A DNA stretch of 64,000 nt. It comes from JBJHBP01 sp050485685 (GTDB lineage: Bacteria > Pseudomonadota > Gammaproteobacteria > Steroidobacterales > Rariloculaceae). A model generated the notes under the pieces. The model saw only the letters and a list, made by a program, of their open reading frames with translations, was not told the origin of the DNA and did no database searches. Positions 52,173 through 61,467 of this stretch are shown piece after piece. The DNA is taken from contig JBJHBW010000016.1 in the NCBI GenBank assembly GCA_050485685.1, positions 9,575-73,574 on the forward strand, given 5' to 3'. Every line of letters starts with the position of its first letter. Within the stretch, counting starts at the first letter, position 1. The position numbers were made by a program, and so were the translations under genes.

Positions 52173-52924
52173 GCAACGGTCGGCGCGCCCTGCTGTTCGT
52201 CTGTGCCATCGCGATGCTGATCCTGCTGGCCTGGTGGCTTCCGCTGGGAGCATGGCTGGCTGCAGGTGCTGAATGGATTCAGGGGCACGGCGCCGTCGCG
52301 TGGGCGGTTTTCATACTCACGTACATCATCGCTACGATCGCCGTGGTGCCCGGCACACTGCTGACTCTGGCCGCTGGTTTGCTGTTCGGCCTGCCGCTGG
52401 GTGTGGTGCTGGTGTCGCTGGGCAGTGTGACGGGCGCGGCCTGCGCATTCCTGATCGGGCGCTTTCTGGCCCGTGACTGGCTGGCCGAGCGTATCGCAGC
52501 ACGACCCGGCTTTCATGCGCTGGACACTGCCACCCGCCATGAAGGTTTCATCATCGTGCTGCTGACCCGGCTGTCGCCACTGTTTCCGTTCAACCTGCTG
52601 AACTACGGCCTGGGCCTGACCAGCGTGCGGTTTCGTGACTACTTCTTCGCGTCGTGGATAGGCATGCTGCCGGGCACCATCGTGTATGTGTACATCGGCT
52701 CGCTGGCCGCCAGTCTCGCCGAGCTGGCCGGCGGTGACGTGGACGGCGGCATCGCGACACGGGCACTGCTGGCCGCAGGACTGGTGGCAACCGTTCTGCT
52801 GACTGCAATCATCACCCGCAAGGCCACGCGCACGCTGCGCGAGCACCTGCAACAGGCGGAGGCCGCCGGGGCACCGCCTGACTCTCATCATTCACCGGCC
52901 GGCAAAGGGACCGGAACAGAATGA
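52169..52924 (+). CDS. TVP38/TMEM64 (VTT-domain) membrane protein
   Basis: About 251 residues with several transmembrane helices and the SNARE-associated (VTT) domain: VPGTLLTLAAGLLFGLPLG, GAACAFLIGRFLARDWLAERI and RLSPLFPFNLLNYGLGLTSV. Related DedA/VTT proteins move lipids across membranes. The start at 52169 overlaps the DUF2064 stop (ATGA). Its end overlaps the next start, also ATGA. Lipid-carrier flipping for the neighbouring transferases is an attractive inference. Confidence 0.88.
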   Translation: MSNGRRALLFVCAIAMLILLAWWLPLGAWLAAGAEWIQGHGAVAWAVFILTYIIATIAVVPGTLLTLAAGLLFGLPLGVVLVSLGSVTGAACAFLIGRFLARDWLAERIAARPGFHALDTATRHEGFIIVLLTRLSPLFPFNLLNYGLGLTSVRFRDYFFASWIGMLPGTIVYVYIGSLAASLAELAGGDVDGGIATRALLAAGLVATVLLTAIITRKATRTLREHLQQAEAAGAPPDSHHSPAGKGTGTE

Positions 52925-54441
52925 ATATCGGATTCAGCCATGGCAGCGATTACCCGGGCGCAGAATACGACCGCGAATGGCGCCGTCTGGTATTCCCCGA
53001 TGACTGGCGCAATCCCGCACCCAAAGCGCGTTATCACCTGATCGTGATCGGCGCCGGCCCGGCAGGTCTGGTGACATCGATCGCGGCTGCAGGCCTGGGT
53101 GCCGACGTTGCGTTGATCGAAAGCACGGCCATGGGCGGTGACTGCCTGAACGTGGGCTGCGTGCCTTCCAAGGCCCTGCTCGCGCACGCGCGCCGCAGCG
53201 ATTCGAACTTCGATGATGCATTTCGCTGGCTGCGCAGCGTACGCTCCACCATCGCCACGCACGATTCGGTGCAGCGTTTTCAGGCCGCAGGCGTCGACGT
53301 CTTTCTGGGGCCGGCGCATTTCGTCGACGAACACAGTGTCGCAGTCGGTGACACGACACTCAGTGGCCGACGCATTGTGATCGCCACCGGTGCTCACGCG
53401 ACCATTCCCGACATCCCGGGGCTCGCGGGATCCGCGCCGCATACCAATGAAACGCTTTTCGACATGACCGCGGCCCCGCGATCGCTGGCCATTATCGGAG
53501 CCGGTGCCGTCGGCTGCGAGCTCGCGCAGGCGTTCGCGCGCCTGGGCATCGCCGTGGATCTCATGGACATTGCCGATCAGGTGTTACCCGCGATGCCGGC
53601 CGCTGCCGGTATCTGCGTCGCTGACGCACTGCGTGAAGATGGCGTGACTCTTCATCTCGGTAGTGCGCCACGTTCGGTGACGCGCGACAGTCGCGGATTC
53701 GCAATCCACATGGGCGATGGAACTGGCGGCAACGAGGAATCCGGCGATTCAGATGATCTTGGACGCGCAGGCAGGACGATCGTCGCCGACGAACTGCTGG
53801 TGGCGGCCGGACGGCGACCCAACACCGACCAGTTGAACCTGGGCGCAGCGGGTGTTGAGACCGATGATGCCGGAAGAGTGATCGTGGACCGTTACCTGCG
53901 CACCAGCAGGCGCCACATTTTTGCGGCCGGCGATGTGTGTACGGCAGAACAGTTCACCCACCACGCCGATGCGCAGGCTCGCATCGTGGTGCAGAACGCC
54001 CTGTTCGCGGCGACTGCGCGAGCAGATCGGCTGATCATTCCACGCTGCGTCTACACCGACCCGGAAGTCGCCACCGTCGGTGCGAGCGCACGATCGCTGG
54101 ATACGGCCGGAACCCGGTACGATCGCTATCAGGTGAAGCTGGCGGATCTTGATCGCAGCCGCACCGACGGCGAAGCACAGGGATTCGCCGAGGTACTGAC
54201 GCGCCGCGGCAGCGGACGCATCCTCGGCGCCACGGTGGTCGCTTATGATGCCGGCGAGCAGATTGCCGGATTGTGCCTCGCGATGAGCCACGGACTCGGA
54301 CTGGGTGCGCTGACAAGAACTGTTCTTCCCTACCCGACGCGATCGGAGTATCTGCGTCGGCTGGGCGACGAGTTCAATCGCAGCCGGCTCAAGCCGTCCA
54401 CCCGCAAGGTGCTGGACTGGTGGTTTCGATGGCGGCGCTGA
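52921..54441 (+). CDS. Pyridine nucleotide-disulfide oxidoreductase (MerA-like fold)
   Basis: 506-residue FAD/NAD(P) enzyme. FAD site VIGAGPAGLVTSIAAAGLGA, redox-active disulfide GGDCLNVGCVPSKALL, second nucleotide site IIGAGAVGCELAQAF, and the C-terminal dimerisation domain. It resembles mercuric reductase, but has no N-terminal metal-binding domain and no C-terminal cysteine pair (it ends DWWFRWRR). A residue 1-35 extension precedes the FAD motif. It most likely reduces a disulfide or similar bond in this unit's pathway. Start overlaps the VTT gene; end overlaps the GT2 gene. Confidence 0.9.
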   Translation: MNIGFSHGSDYPGAEYDREWRRLVFPDDWRNPAPKARYHLIVIGAGPAGLVTSIAAAGLGADVALIESTAMGGDCLNVGCVPSKALLAHARRSDSNFDDAFRWLRSVRSTIATHDSVQRFQAAGVDVFLGPAHFVDEHSVAVGDTTLSGRRIVIATGAHATIPDIPGLAGSAPHTNETLFDMTAAPRSLAIIGAGAVGCELAQAFARLGIAVDLMDIADQVLPAMPAAAGICVADALREDGVTLHLGSAPRSVTRDSRGFAIHMGDGTGGNEESGDSDDLGRAGRTIVADELLVAAGRRPNTDQLNLGAAGVETDDAGRVIVDRYLRTSRRHIFAAGDVCTAEQFTHHADAQARIVVQNALFAATARADRLIIPRCVYTDPEVATVGASARSLDTAGTRYDRYQVKLADLDRSRTDGEAQGFAEVLTRRGSGRILGATVVAYDAGEQIAGLCLAMSHGLGLGALTRTVLPYPTRSEYLRRLGDEFNRSRLKPSTRKVLDWWFRWRR

Positions 54442-55247
54442 CGTCCGCAGAACCCGTCAGGCCCGTTGCACCCGTCGCGGTCATCATCCCTCTGCATAAC
54501 GACGTGGCCCAGCTGGCCACGCTGCTGGACAAGGTCGCCACCTGGTCGCAAGCTCCGGCCGAGATCATCGTCGCCGCAACCGCCGCCAGCACCGGTACCG
54601 ATGTTGATGTTGATATCGATACCGGTGCCGGTGCCGGTGTCGACGCCCTGGACCATGCAGATGCCGCGATCCCCGGCCTTGCCCGACAGCACGGAGCCAT
54701 ACTGATGGTGCGTACCGGCACGCGCGGCGCCCGTCTGGCAGCAGCGGCGCGCATGGCCAGCGCGCCGCTGCTGTGGTTTGTGCATGCCGACGCCGATCCT
54801 GATCCGCACTGCCTTGAACACATTGACGAGGCCATCGCGGCGGGCGCTGAAGCTGGATGTTTCCGCTTTCGTTTTCGGGGCTCAGACACCTGGATGAGTC
54901 GGTTTCTGGAAGTGTGCATTGCCTGGCGCATACGTTGCGGCGGTATCGCCTACGGTGACCAGGGGCTTTTCGTGAGACGCGACATCTACGAACTCTGCGG
55001 CGGCCACGTCGATCAGCCGCTGTTCGAGGAAGTGCGCTTGGTGCGTGCCGCAAGAGCCCGCGGGCGATTTCGCATACTCGCGACCGGAATCGGCGTCTGC
55101 GCCCGTCGCTGGGAGCGTGATGGATGGCTGACCCGCACGCTGCATAATCGATGGCTGGCGATCCGTTATATGCTTGGCGCACCGGCCGACAGACTGGCGC
55201 AAGCCTACCGACGGCCTCTACGCGACAACCGCGAGGCGCAACGATGA
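54429..55247 (+). CDS. GT2-family transferase (TIGR04283-like)
   Basis: 272 residues from the ATG at 54429, which lies 13 bases inside the previous gene. GT-A features: VIIPLHNDVAQLATLL at the start and the DxD-like WFVHADADPDPHCLEHID; GTRGARLAAAARMASAP is typical of the rSAM-associated transferase 2 group. An insertion with VDVDVDIDTGAGAGVD comes from a short tandem repeat. C-terminal YGDQGLFVRRDIYELCGG and a hydrophobic helix complete it. It probably modifies the same product as its neighbours. Product unknown. Confidence 0.85.
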   Translation: MAALTSAEPVRPVAPVAVIIPLHNDVAQLATLLDKVATWSQAPAEIIVAATAASTGTDVDVDIDTGAGAGVDALDHADAAIPGLARQHGAILMVRTGTRGARLAAAARMASAPLLWFVHADADPDPHCLEHIDEAIAAGAEAGCFRFRFRGSDTWMSRFLEVCIAWRIRCGGIAYGDQGLFVRRDIYELCGGHVDQPLFEEVRLVRAARARGRFRILATGIGVCARRWERDGWLTRTLHNRWLAIRYMLGAPADRLAQAYRRPLRDNREAQR

Positions 55248-56164
55248 GTTCAGTCATTCAACCGGGCGAGCGTCACGATGTGCCGCAGCAGGAAGCGCCC
55301 GGCTACATACAACCACACGCGCTGGATGAGTTGTGGTTCCATACCGGCACCGCCTGCAATCTGGCCTGCCCGTTCTGCCTGGAAGGGTCACGCCCCGGTG
55401 ACAATCGCCTCGAACGCATCACACTGAAAGACGCACAGCCATTCATCGACGAAGCCCTGCACCTGGGCGTAAAGCAGTTCTCGTTCACCGGCGGAGAACC
55501 CTTCATCGTCAAGGACTTCGTCAACATCCTGCACTATGCCGCCGCGAGGCGGCCGTGTCTTGTGCTGACCAACGGCACGGACCCGGTTCTCAAGCGCCTG
55601 AAGCAGATAAACACCCTGCGCGACTGTACGCATCCGGTCTCCTTTCGCATCAGCATCGATTATCCGGATCGCGATCGGCATGATGCGGGGCGCGGCAGCG
55701 GCAGCTTCGATCTGTCCTGGCAGAGTCTGCGTGCACTGCATGAGCTTGGATTCAGGGTTTCCATTGCACGCCAGATGGATCGCGACGAAGCCGCTTCGGA
55801 GGTGGAGGCCCGCTATCGCGATCTGCTCGTTGCGCACGCGCTTCCGGCCGACACCACGCTGGTCTCGTTTCCCGACTTTCTCACGCCCGGTGCGAGTCCC
55901 GACGTACCGCTCGTGACAGAAAACTGCATGACCACCTACCAGACCGCCGAGACCCGGCGCCAGTTCATGTGTGCGTTCTCAAAGATGGTGATACGCAGGA
56001 ACGGTCGCATGCGGGTCTATGCCTGCACGCTGGTCGATGACGACAGCCGATACGATCTCGGTGGCACGCTGACCGAAAGCATGAGCGAGCGCATTCTGAT
56101 GCGGCACCATCGCTGCTATGCGTGCTTCGCCTACGGTTCCAGTTGCAGTGAAATCAACCGCTAG
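55244..56164 (+). CDS. Radical SAM protein of an uncharacterised unit
   Basis: 306 residues. The cluster motif is CNLACPFC in HTGTACNLACPFCLEGS, and FTGGEPFIVKD is the GGEP SAM-binding motif. C-terminal cysteines (VYACTLVDDD and HHRCYACFAYGSSC) suggest an auxiliary cluster of SPASM-like type. This differs from ArsS, which has the CxxxCxHC form. It is the last gene of the coupled unit, overlapping the GT2 gene as ATGA, and converges on the phosphatase gene with overlapping stop codons. Reaction unknown. Confidence 0.86.
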   Translation: MSSVIQPGERHDVPQQEAPGYIQPHALDELWFHTGTACNLACPFCLEGSRPGDNRLERITLKDAQPFIDEALHLGVKQFSFTGGEPFIVKDFVNILHYAAARRPCLVLTNGTDPVLKRLKQINTLRDCTHPVSFRISIDYPDRDRHDAGRGSGSFDLSWQSLRALHELGFRVSIARQMDRDEAASEVEARYRDLLVAHALPADTTLVSFPDFLTPGASPDVPLVTENCMTTYQTAETRRQFMCAFSKMVIRRNGRMRVYACTLVDDDSRYDLGGTLTESMSERILMRHHRCYACFAYGSSCSEINR

Positions 56165-56961
56165 CTTTCGTCGGCGAGCAACTGCAGCGTTTCTGCATGC
56201 AGTGCCTCGGTGGCGGCAGCCACGACGCGCCCGCCCTCGAGCACACTGCCGCCCTGCCAGTCGCTGACTACGCAGCCGGCGCCTTCGAGCAGCGGTATCA
56301 GCGGCACAATGTCGTAGGGCTTGAGATCAGCCTCGACGACCAGATCGACGAACCCGGCGGCGAGCATCGCGTAGTTGTAACAATCGCCGCCGTATCGATA
56401 CAGCAGACTGCGTTTCGCCACGCGCATGAACGCGGCGAGATCGTCTTCCCCGAACATATCCGGGTGAGTGCAGGCCAGCGCCGCATCGGCCACGCGTGTG
56501 CAGCGTCTCGCCCGCAGGCGGTCACGACGGTCCGGTTTGATCAGCCAGCTGGCCGACGGCTCACCGAAAAACACTTCTTCCAGGAACGGCTGGCACATCA
56601 TCCCGAACAAAGGCGTGCGATCCAGCGTCAGGCCGACCAGCGTGCCCCACAGCGGCGAACCCATCATAAAGGCCCGGGTGCCGTCTATCGGATCGATATA
56701 CCAGATGTAGCGTGCATCGTTCGCATGACGGCCGCTTTCCTCAGCGACAACGCCGTGATCCGGATAACGCTCCAGAATCGTTGTGCGCAGCGCACGTTCA
56801 ATGGCGTGATCGGCTGTGGTCACCGGATCGAAGCCGCCCGCATTCTTGTTGTCTACCGTGAATGAACTGCGAAAGTACGCCTGTGCGATATTGCCTGCGG
56901 TGTGCGCAAGTTCCAGCGCGAAACCTTCAAGCTCAGCCAGTGGGACGTCGGTACCGCTCAT
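56161..56961 (-). CDS. Inositol-monophosphatase-family phosphatase (HisN-like)
   Basis: 266 residues from the ATG at 56961. Metal-binding motifs: VAEESG, the DPIDGTRAFM motif and the C-terminal EADLKPYDIVPLIPLLEGAG with the third acid. The HisN subgroup dephosphorylates histidinol phosphate; LPLWG-type features (SPLWGTLVGL) and GGDCYNYAMLAAG agree with it. It is directly downstream of purL on the same strand (7-base gap). HisN or a general sugar-phosphate phosphatase are the main options. Confidence 0.86.
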   Translation of the reverse strand: MSGTDVPLAELEGFALELAHTAGNIAQAYFRSSFTVDNKNAGGFDPVTTADHAIERALRTTILERYPDHGVVAEESGRHANDARYIWYIDPIDGTRAFMMGSPLWGTLVGLTLDRTPLFGMMCQPFLEEVFFGEPSASWLIKPDRRDRLRARRCTRVADAALACTHPDMFGEDDLAAFMRVAKRSLLYRYGGDCYNYAMLAAGFVDLVVEADLKPYDIVPLIPLLEGAGCVVSDWQGGSVLEGGRVVAAATEALHAETLQLLADES

Positions 56962-56968
56962 AGGCGCA

Positions 56969-59900
56969 TCAGGCCCTCGCGCACCAGGCACGCGCGTTAT
57001 CGAACAGCTGCTGCCATGGTCCGCATTCACCCCATTCGGCCGGGTGCCACGAATGCTGGACCGTGCGGAACACGCGTTCCGGATGCGGCATCATGATGGT
57101 CACGCGACCGTCGCTGTTACACAGCCCTGCGATACCGTGCGGCGAGCCGTTGGGATTGGCCGGATAGCGTTGCGCGACTTCGCCGTGATTATCCACGTAG
57201 CGCACGGCAGTCATTCCGGATTCACATTTCTGCAGCGCATCGGCCGATGAGAAATGCGCGCGCCCTTCACCATGCGAGGTCACGACAGGAATGCGCGAAC
57301 CGGCCATGCCGCGCAGCAGGACCGAAGGGCTCTCCTCTATACGCACCAGTGACAGTCGCGCCTCGAACTGGTCGGAACGATTGCCTATGAATCTCGGCCA
57401 CCACTGCGCGCCCGGGATCAGCGACTTCAGCGTAGCCAGCATCTGGCAGCCATTGCATACGCCGAGCACGAACACGTCGGGACGGGCGAAAAAATCAGCG
57501 AACAATTCGCGCGCACGATCATTGTGGAGAATGGATTTCGCCCAGCCGCCACCGCCGCCGAGCACATCCCCGTAAGAGAAACCGCCACAGGCGATCAGGC
57601 CGTGAAATTCGTCCAGCCGGCGACGGGCGGACAACAGGTCGGTCATGTGCACGTCGAAGGGATCAAAACCTGCCCTGTGCAGGGCGGCGGCCATCTCGCG
57701 CTGGCTGTTCACGCCCTGCTCACGCAACACGGCAACGCGCGGGCGCGGTCCGTCGTGCAGGCGTTCTTCGGGCGGCTTCGGCAATGCGGAGCGAAGCACA
57801 GCATTAAGCCCCGGATCGTCCGGGTCGCACATCGCGTCGTAGGCCTCGCGCGCGCACTCAGGATCGTCGCGCAGCGCCTGCATGCGCCAGGTCAGTTCCG
57901 ACCATTCGCGACGCAGATCCATCCATGTGGACCGATACAGCGCGACGCCATCCCGTGTGATCGAAACTTCAGGGTCTGCCACCGGTCTGGCCACGACGGT
58001 GGCATCGTCAAAACCGTGCTCAGCCAGCAGGTCCCGCACCCGCTTCAGCGCAGCGGTCTCGACCTGTACAACCACGCCCGGCTCTTCACTGAAGAGCCAG
58101 GCGGGCACATTGGATTCACTATCGGGTATGGACACATCCAACCCGCAATGCGATGCAAAAGCCATTTCCGCCAGTGTCGCGAACAGGCCGCCGTCGGAGC
58201 GGTCATGCCATGCAAGCAGCAGGTCTTCGCTGCGCAGCGCACGTTGCGCAGCGAAGAAGCGGATGATGCGCTGCGGGTCATCAACGTCCGGCGGCGTCCC
58301 ACCACTGACACCGGCCGATTGCGCCAGCACTGAACCGCCGAGGCGGTTCCGGCCGCCGGAAAGATCCAGCAGCAGCAGACAGGTGTCGCCCCGGTCGCGC
58401 CTGAGTTCCGGCGTCAGCGTGCGGCGCACATCTCGCACCGGCGCGAATGCCGACACAATCAGGGACACCGGCGCGGTGACGGCCTGGCGTTCGCCATCTT
58501 CCTGCCATACGGTGCGCATGGACAGTGAATCCTTGCCTACCGGTATCGAGATACCCAGCGCCGGACAAAGTTGTTCACCCACAGTACGAACCATGTCGTA
58601 AAGATCGGCGTCGTCATGATCATGTCCGGCCGCTGCCATCCAGTTCGCGGACAGGCGGATATCCGACAGACGCGCGACATCCGCCGCCGCAATGTTGGTG
58701 ATGGCTTCAACCACCGCGAGCCGCGCCGAGGCCGGTCCGTCCATGATTGCGACCGGCGTGCGCTCGCCCATGGCCATGGCTTCGCCGGTGTAACCTTGGT
58801 AGCTGGCGGTCGTGACCGCGACGTCGCTGACCGGCACCTGCCAGGGGCCGACCAGCTGGTCGCGCGCCGTCAGGCCGCCGACCGTGCGGTCACCGATATG
58901 AATCAGAAAAGACTTGTCGGCAACTGACGGGAAACGCATGACGCGGCTTATTGCCTCAGTCAGCGGCAGATCCGGTTTCCAGTTCTGCGATTTCGCGGGC
59001 GCACGGCGCGAGGCCACACGCGTCATCTTCGGCGGCTTGCCGAACAGGACGTCCATGGGCATCGCGACCGGTGTCGTGCCGAGCTGTCGGTCAGTGACGA
59101 TCAGCTCCTTTTCAGCTGTCAGTTCGCCGATCACGGCATAAAGACAGCGCTCGCGCGCGCAGATTGCGGCGAACTCGTCGATACGCTCTGCCGCGATGCT
59201 GAGCATGTAGCGCTCCTGCGCCTCGTTGCACCACAGCTCCATCGGACTCATGGCGGGATCGTCGTTCGGCACCGCCCGCAGTTCCACACGCGCCCCGCCA
59301 CCGCCAAGCTCGACGATCTCCGGTACCGCATTCGCAAGACCGCCGGCGCCGATGTCGTGGATCGCACCGATGGGATTGGCATCGCCCATGGCCCAGCATC
59401 GGTCTATGACTTCCTGCGCGCGACGCTGCATTTCGGCGTTGCCACGCTGCACGGACGCGAAATCCAGCGATTCCTCACTGCTGCCGCTGCCGGTGGACGA
59501 GGCGGCGCCACCACCGAGCCCGATCAGCATGGCTGGCCCACCGAGCACGATCAGACGATCACCGGGGGCAGGTCGGCGCTTGGCCACCTGCATGGGCCGG
59601 ATGTTACCGAGACCGCCGGCGATCATGATGGGCTTGTGATAGCCGCGCCAGCCCTGTTCAGACGACTGCAGGCAGGTGCGGAAATAGCCGGCCAGATTCG
59701 GGCGGCCGAATTCATTGTTGAAGCTGGCCGCGCCTATGGGCGCCTCCAGCATGATGTCCAGCGCCGTGGCAATGCGTGAAGGGTATCCCGGCAGGTCCTG
59801 CTCCCAGGGCTGCATCCAGCCAGGCACCTGAAGATGGGACACCGTGAAACCGGTCAGACCGGCTTTGGGCTTCGCGCCGCGACCGGTCGCGCCTTCATCG

Positions 59901-60853
59901 CGGATCTCTCCGCCGGAACCGGTGGCCGCCCCCGGAAACGGCGAGATCGCGGTCGGATGATTGTGCGTCTCGACCTTGATGACGAAGTGCGCCGGTTCAA
60001 CGGTGTACTCATAGCGGCCGGAATCAGGATCGGGCATCAGGCAGGGTGCGGGCACGCCTTCGATCACCGCCGCGTTGTCACTGTAGGCACTGAGCACACC
60101 GGCCGGCGAACAGGTATAGGTATTGCGAATCATCGCAAACAGGCTGCGGTCGGTCGGCTCACCGTCCAGCACCCAGTCGGCATTGAACACCTTGTGTCGG
60201 CAGTGCTCGGAGTTCGCCTGTGCGAACATCATCAGCTCGGCATCAGTCGGGTTGCGATCCAGACGACGGAACTGCTCGACCAGATAATCGATCTCGTCAT
60301 CGGACAGTGCCAGCCCGAGCTCACGGTCCGCGTGCACAAGTGCGTCGCGACCACGTTCCAGCAGCGCTATCACACCCAGCGGTCGCGGACTCAGGGCAGC
60401 GAAAAGCTCGTCCTCGTCGGGCGGCCGGGTAAGCAGTGTCTCGGTCATGCGGTCGTGCAGCAACGCCGCCATCGCCGCAATCTGATCATCCCGGAGCGCG
60501 CGTTCGGAGCGGATGTGAAACAGCCGTCCGCGCTCTATGCGATGCACCGGCAGCGAACAGATGCGCGCGATCTCGGTTGCCTTGGATGACCACGGAGAAA
60601 TCGTTCCCAGGCGAGGCACCACATACAGCGGCAATCCGACTGCATCCCGCTCGGCGCGGGTGCCGTAGTCAAGCAAGGCGCGCAATACCGTCTGCTCCCG
60701 GTCGTCGAGCTGGCGGTCCGGGTGAACGAAGTGCACGTAACGGGCGGCCACCTCGCGTATGCCACCGCCGGTAATCTGCTCGAGCTGCTCACGCAGCTTG
60801 CCCAGCCGGTATGCCGAAGCGGCGGCCGGACCGGCCATCTGCAACATGCTCAT
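56969..60853 (-). CDS. purL: Phosphoribosylformylglycinamidine synthase PurL
   Basis: Single-chain FGAM synthase of purine synthesis: FGAR plus glutamine plus ATP. It has the N-terminal PurS-like region, two AIR-synthase-related halves (HCRHKVFNADW, VKVETHNHPTAISPF) and a C-terminal glutaminase domain with the nucleophile in GVCNGCQML and the His/Glu pair in PHPERVFR. 1294 residues, as in Escherichia coli. The ATG at 60853 is preferred over the frame limit at 60970 because it gives the family N-terminus. Confidence 0.96.
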   Translation of the reverse strand: MSMLQMAGPAAASAYRLGKLREQLEQITGGGIREVAARYVHFVHPDRQLDDREQTVLRALLDYGTRAERDAVGLPLYVVPRLGTISPWSSKATEIARICSLPVHRIERGRLFHIRSERALRDDQIAAMAALLHDRMTETLLTRPPDEDELFAALSPRPLGVIALLERGRDALVHADRELGLALSDDEIDYLVEQFRRLDRNPTDAELMMFAQANSEHCRHKVFNADWVLDGEPTDRSLFAMIRNTYTCSPAGVLSAYSDNAAVIEGVPAPCLMPDPDSGRYEYTVEPAHFVIKVETHNHPTAISPFPGAATGSGGEIRDEGATGRGAKPKAGLTGFTVSHLQVPGWMQPWEQDLPGYPSRIATALDIMLEAPIGAASFNNEFGRPNLAGYFRTCLQSSEQGWRGYHKPIMIAGGLGNIRPMQVAKRRPAPGDRLIVLGGPAMLIGLGGGAASSTGSGSSEESLDFASVQRGNAEMQRRAQEVIDRCWAMGDANPIGAIHDIGAGGLANAVPEIVELGGGGARVELRAVPNDDPAMSPMELWCNEAQERYMLSIAAERIDEFAAICARERCLYAVIGELTAEKELIVTDRQLGTTPVAMPMDVLFGKPPKMTRVASRRAPAKSQNWKPDLPLTEAISRVMRFPSVADKSFLIHIGDRTVGGLTARDQLVGPWQVPVSDVAVTTASYQGYTGEAMAMGERTPVAIMDGPASARLAVVEAITNIAAADVARLSDIRLSANWMAAAGHDHDDADLYDMVRTVGEQLCPALGISIPVGKDSLSMRTVWQEDGERQAVTAPVSLIVSAFAPVRDVRRTLTPELRRDRGDTCLLLLDLSGGRNRLGGSVLAQSAGVSGGTPPDVDDPQRIIRFFAAQRALRSEDLLLAWHDRSDGGLFATLAEMAFASHCGLDVSIPDSESNVPAWLFSEEPGVVVQVETAALKRVRDLLAEHGFDDATVVARPVADPEVSITRDGVALYRSTWMDLRREWSELTWRMQALRDDPECAREAYDAMCDPDDPGLNAVLRSALPKPPEERLHDGPRPRVAVLREQGVNSQREMAAALHRAGFDPFDVHMTDLLSARRRLDEFHGLIACGGFSYGDVLGGGGGWAKSILHNDRARELFADFFARPDVFVLGVCNGCQMLATLKSLIPGAQWWPRFIGNRSDQFEARLSLVRIEESPSVLLRGMAGSRIPVVTSHGEGRAHFSSADALQKCESGMTAVRYVDNHGEVAQRYPANPNGSPHGIAGLCNSDGRVTIMMPHPERVFRTVQHSWHPAEWGECGPWQQLFDNARAWCARA

Positions 60854-60881
60854 GACGAAAGCCCGCCGGCCAGTCGCGCCA

Positions 60882-61238
60882 TCAAGGCTCCTGAGGACCG
60901 CTCTTTCCGCCCTGGCCGGTCGGCGAGTACATGGGTACGGGGAACTGCGTGACGTTGCCGCCTTCGGCATTGGTCACCTTGCTCACCCCCTGCTTCTCGA
61001 CCTCATCGATTCGCAGTACCGAATGCAGCGGAATATAGGTGCGCTTGACGCCCGAAAATTCGGTGCGAATGCGCTCTTCGGTAGGGTCCACTACCACCGT
61101 GGATCTTGTCCCGAACACCAGCGTCTCCACCTCTATGAACCCGAACAACCCTCCATGGCTGACCTTACGGGCATAGACTTCATAAACCTTGCCCTGATTG
61201 GCGAAAATCACCTTGTAAATGGGCTGCGCTGCTGCCAT
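60882..61238 (-). CDS. DUF1820 family protein
   Basis: 118 residues; AAAGGATGC before the ATG at 61238 is a good ribosome-binding site. YKVIFANQGKVYEVYARKV and FGFIEVETLVFG match DUF1820, a small soluble family of gammaproteobacteria. A TEERIRTEFSGVKRTYIPLHSVLRIDEV core and a flexible C-terminus follow. Function unknown. It sits 28 bases upstream of purL and may be co-transcribed. Confidence 0.85.
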   Translation of the reverse strand: MAAAQPIYKVIFANQGKVYEVYARKVSHGGLFGFIEVETLVFGTRSTVVVDPTEERIRTEFSGVKRTYIPLHSVLRIDEVEKQGVSKVTNAEGGNVTQFPVPMYSPTGQGGKSGPQEP

Positions 61239-61467
61239 GCATCCTTTCCCTGCTTTTCGGCCCGGGGAGCTTAGCACAAGGCCGCGACGCTGCGGTGCTC
61301 GCCGGGCAGCGGCGGCCGCACCCGGGCGCCCTCCGGTTTTGCGACCCCCGTCACAAACGCGGCCGCCGGTTCGAGCCATCGCGGAGCCGGCAGGCCTATA
61401 CTCGGACAGCGCGAATCCCCGGTTCGCATCATCACAGCAATGGCAACCTGCTCGGGAATGCAAATAT

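Noticed and set aside
52921..54441. Mercuric reductase with a MerC partner at 47081 as a mercury resistance island
   Set aside because: The reductase lacks the metal-binding domain and C-terminal cysteines, the MerC-like gene is 5 kb away on the other strand, and no merR, merT or merP is present.
51465..56164. Arsenosugar (ArsS-type) cluster
   Set aside because: The transferases resemble that association, but the radical SAM motif is CNLACPFC, not the CxxxCxHC of ArsS, and no arsenic methyltransferase gene is nearby.
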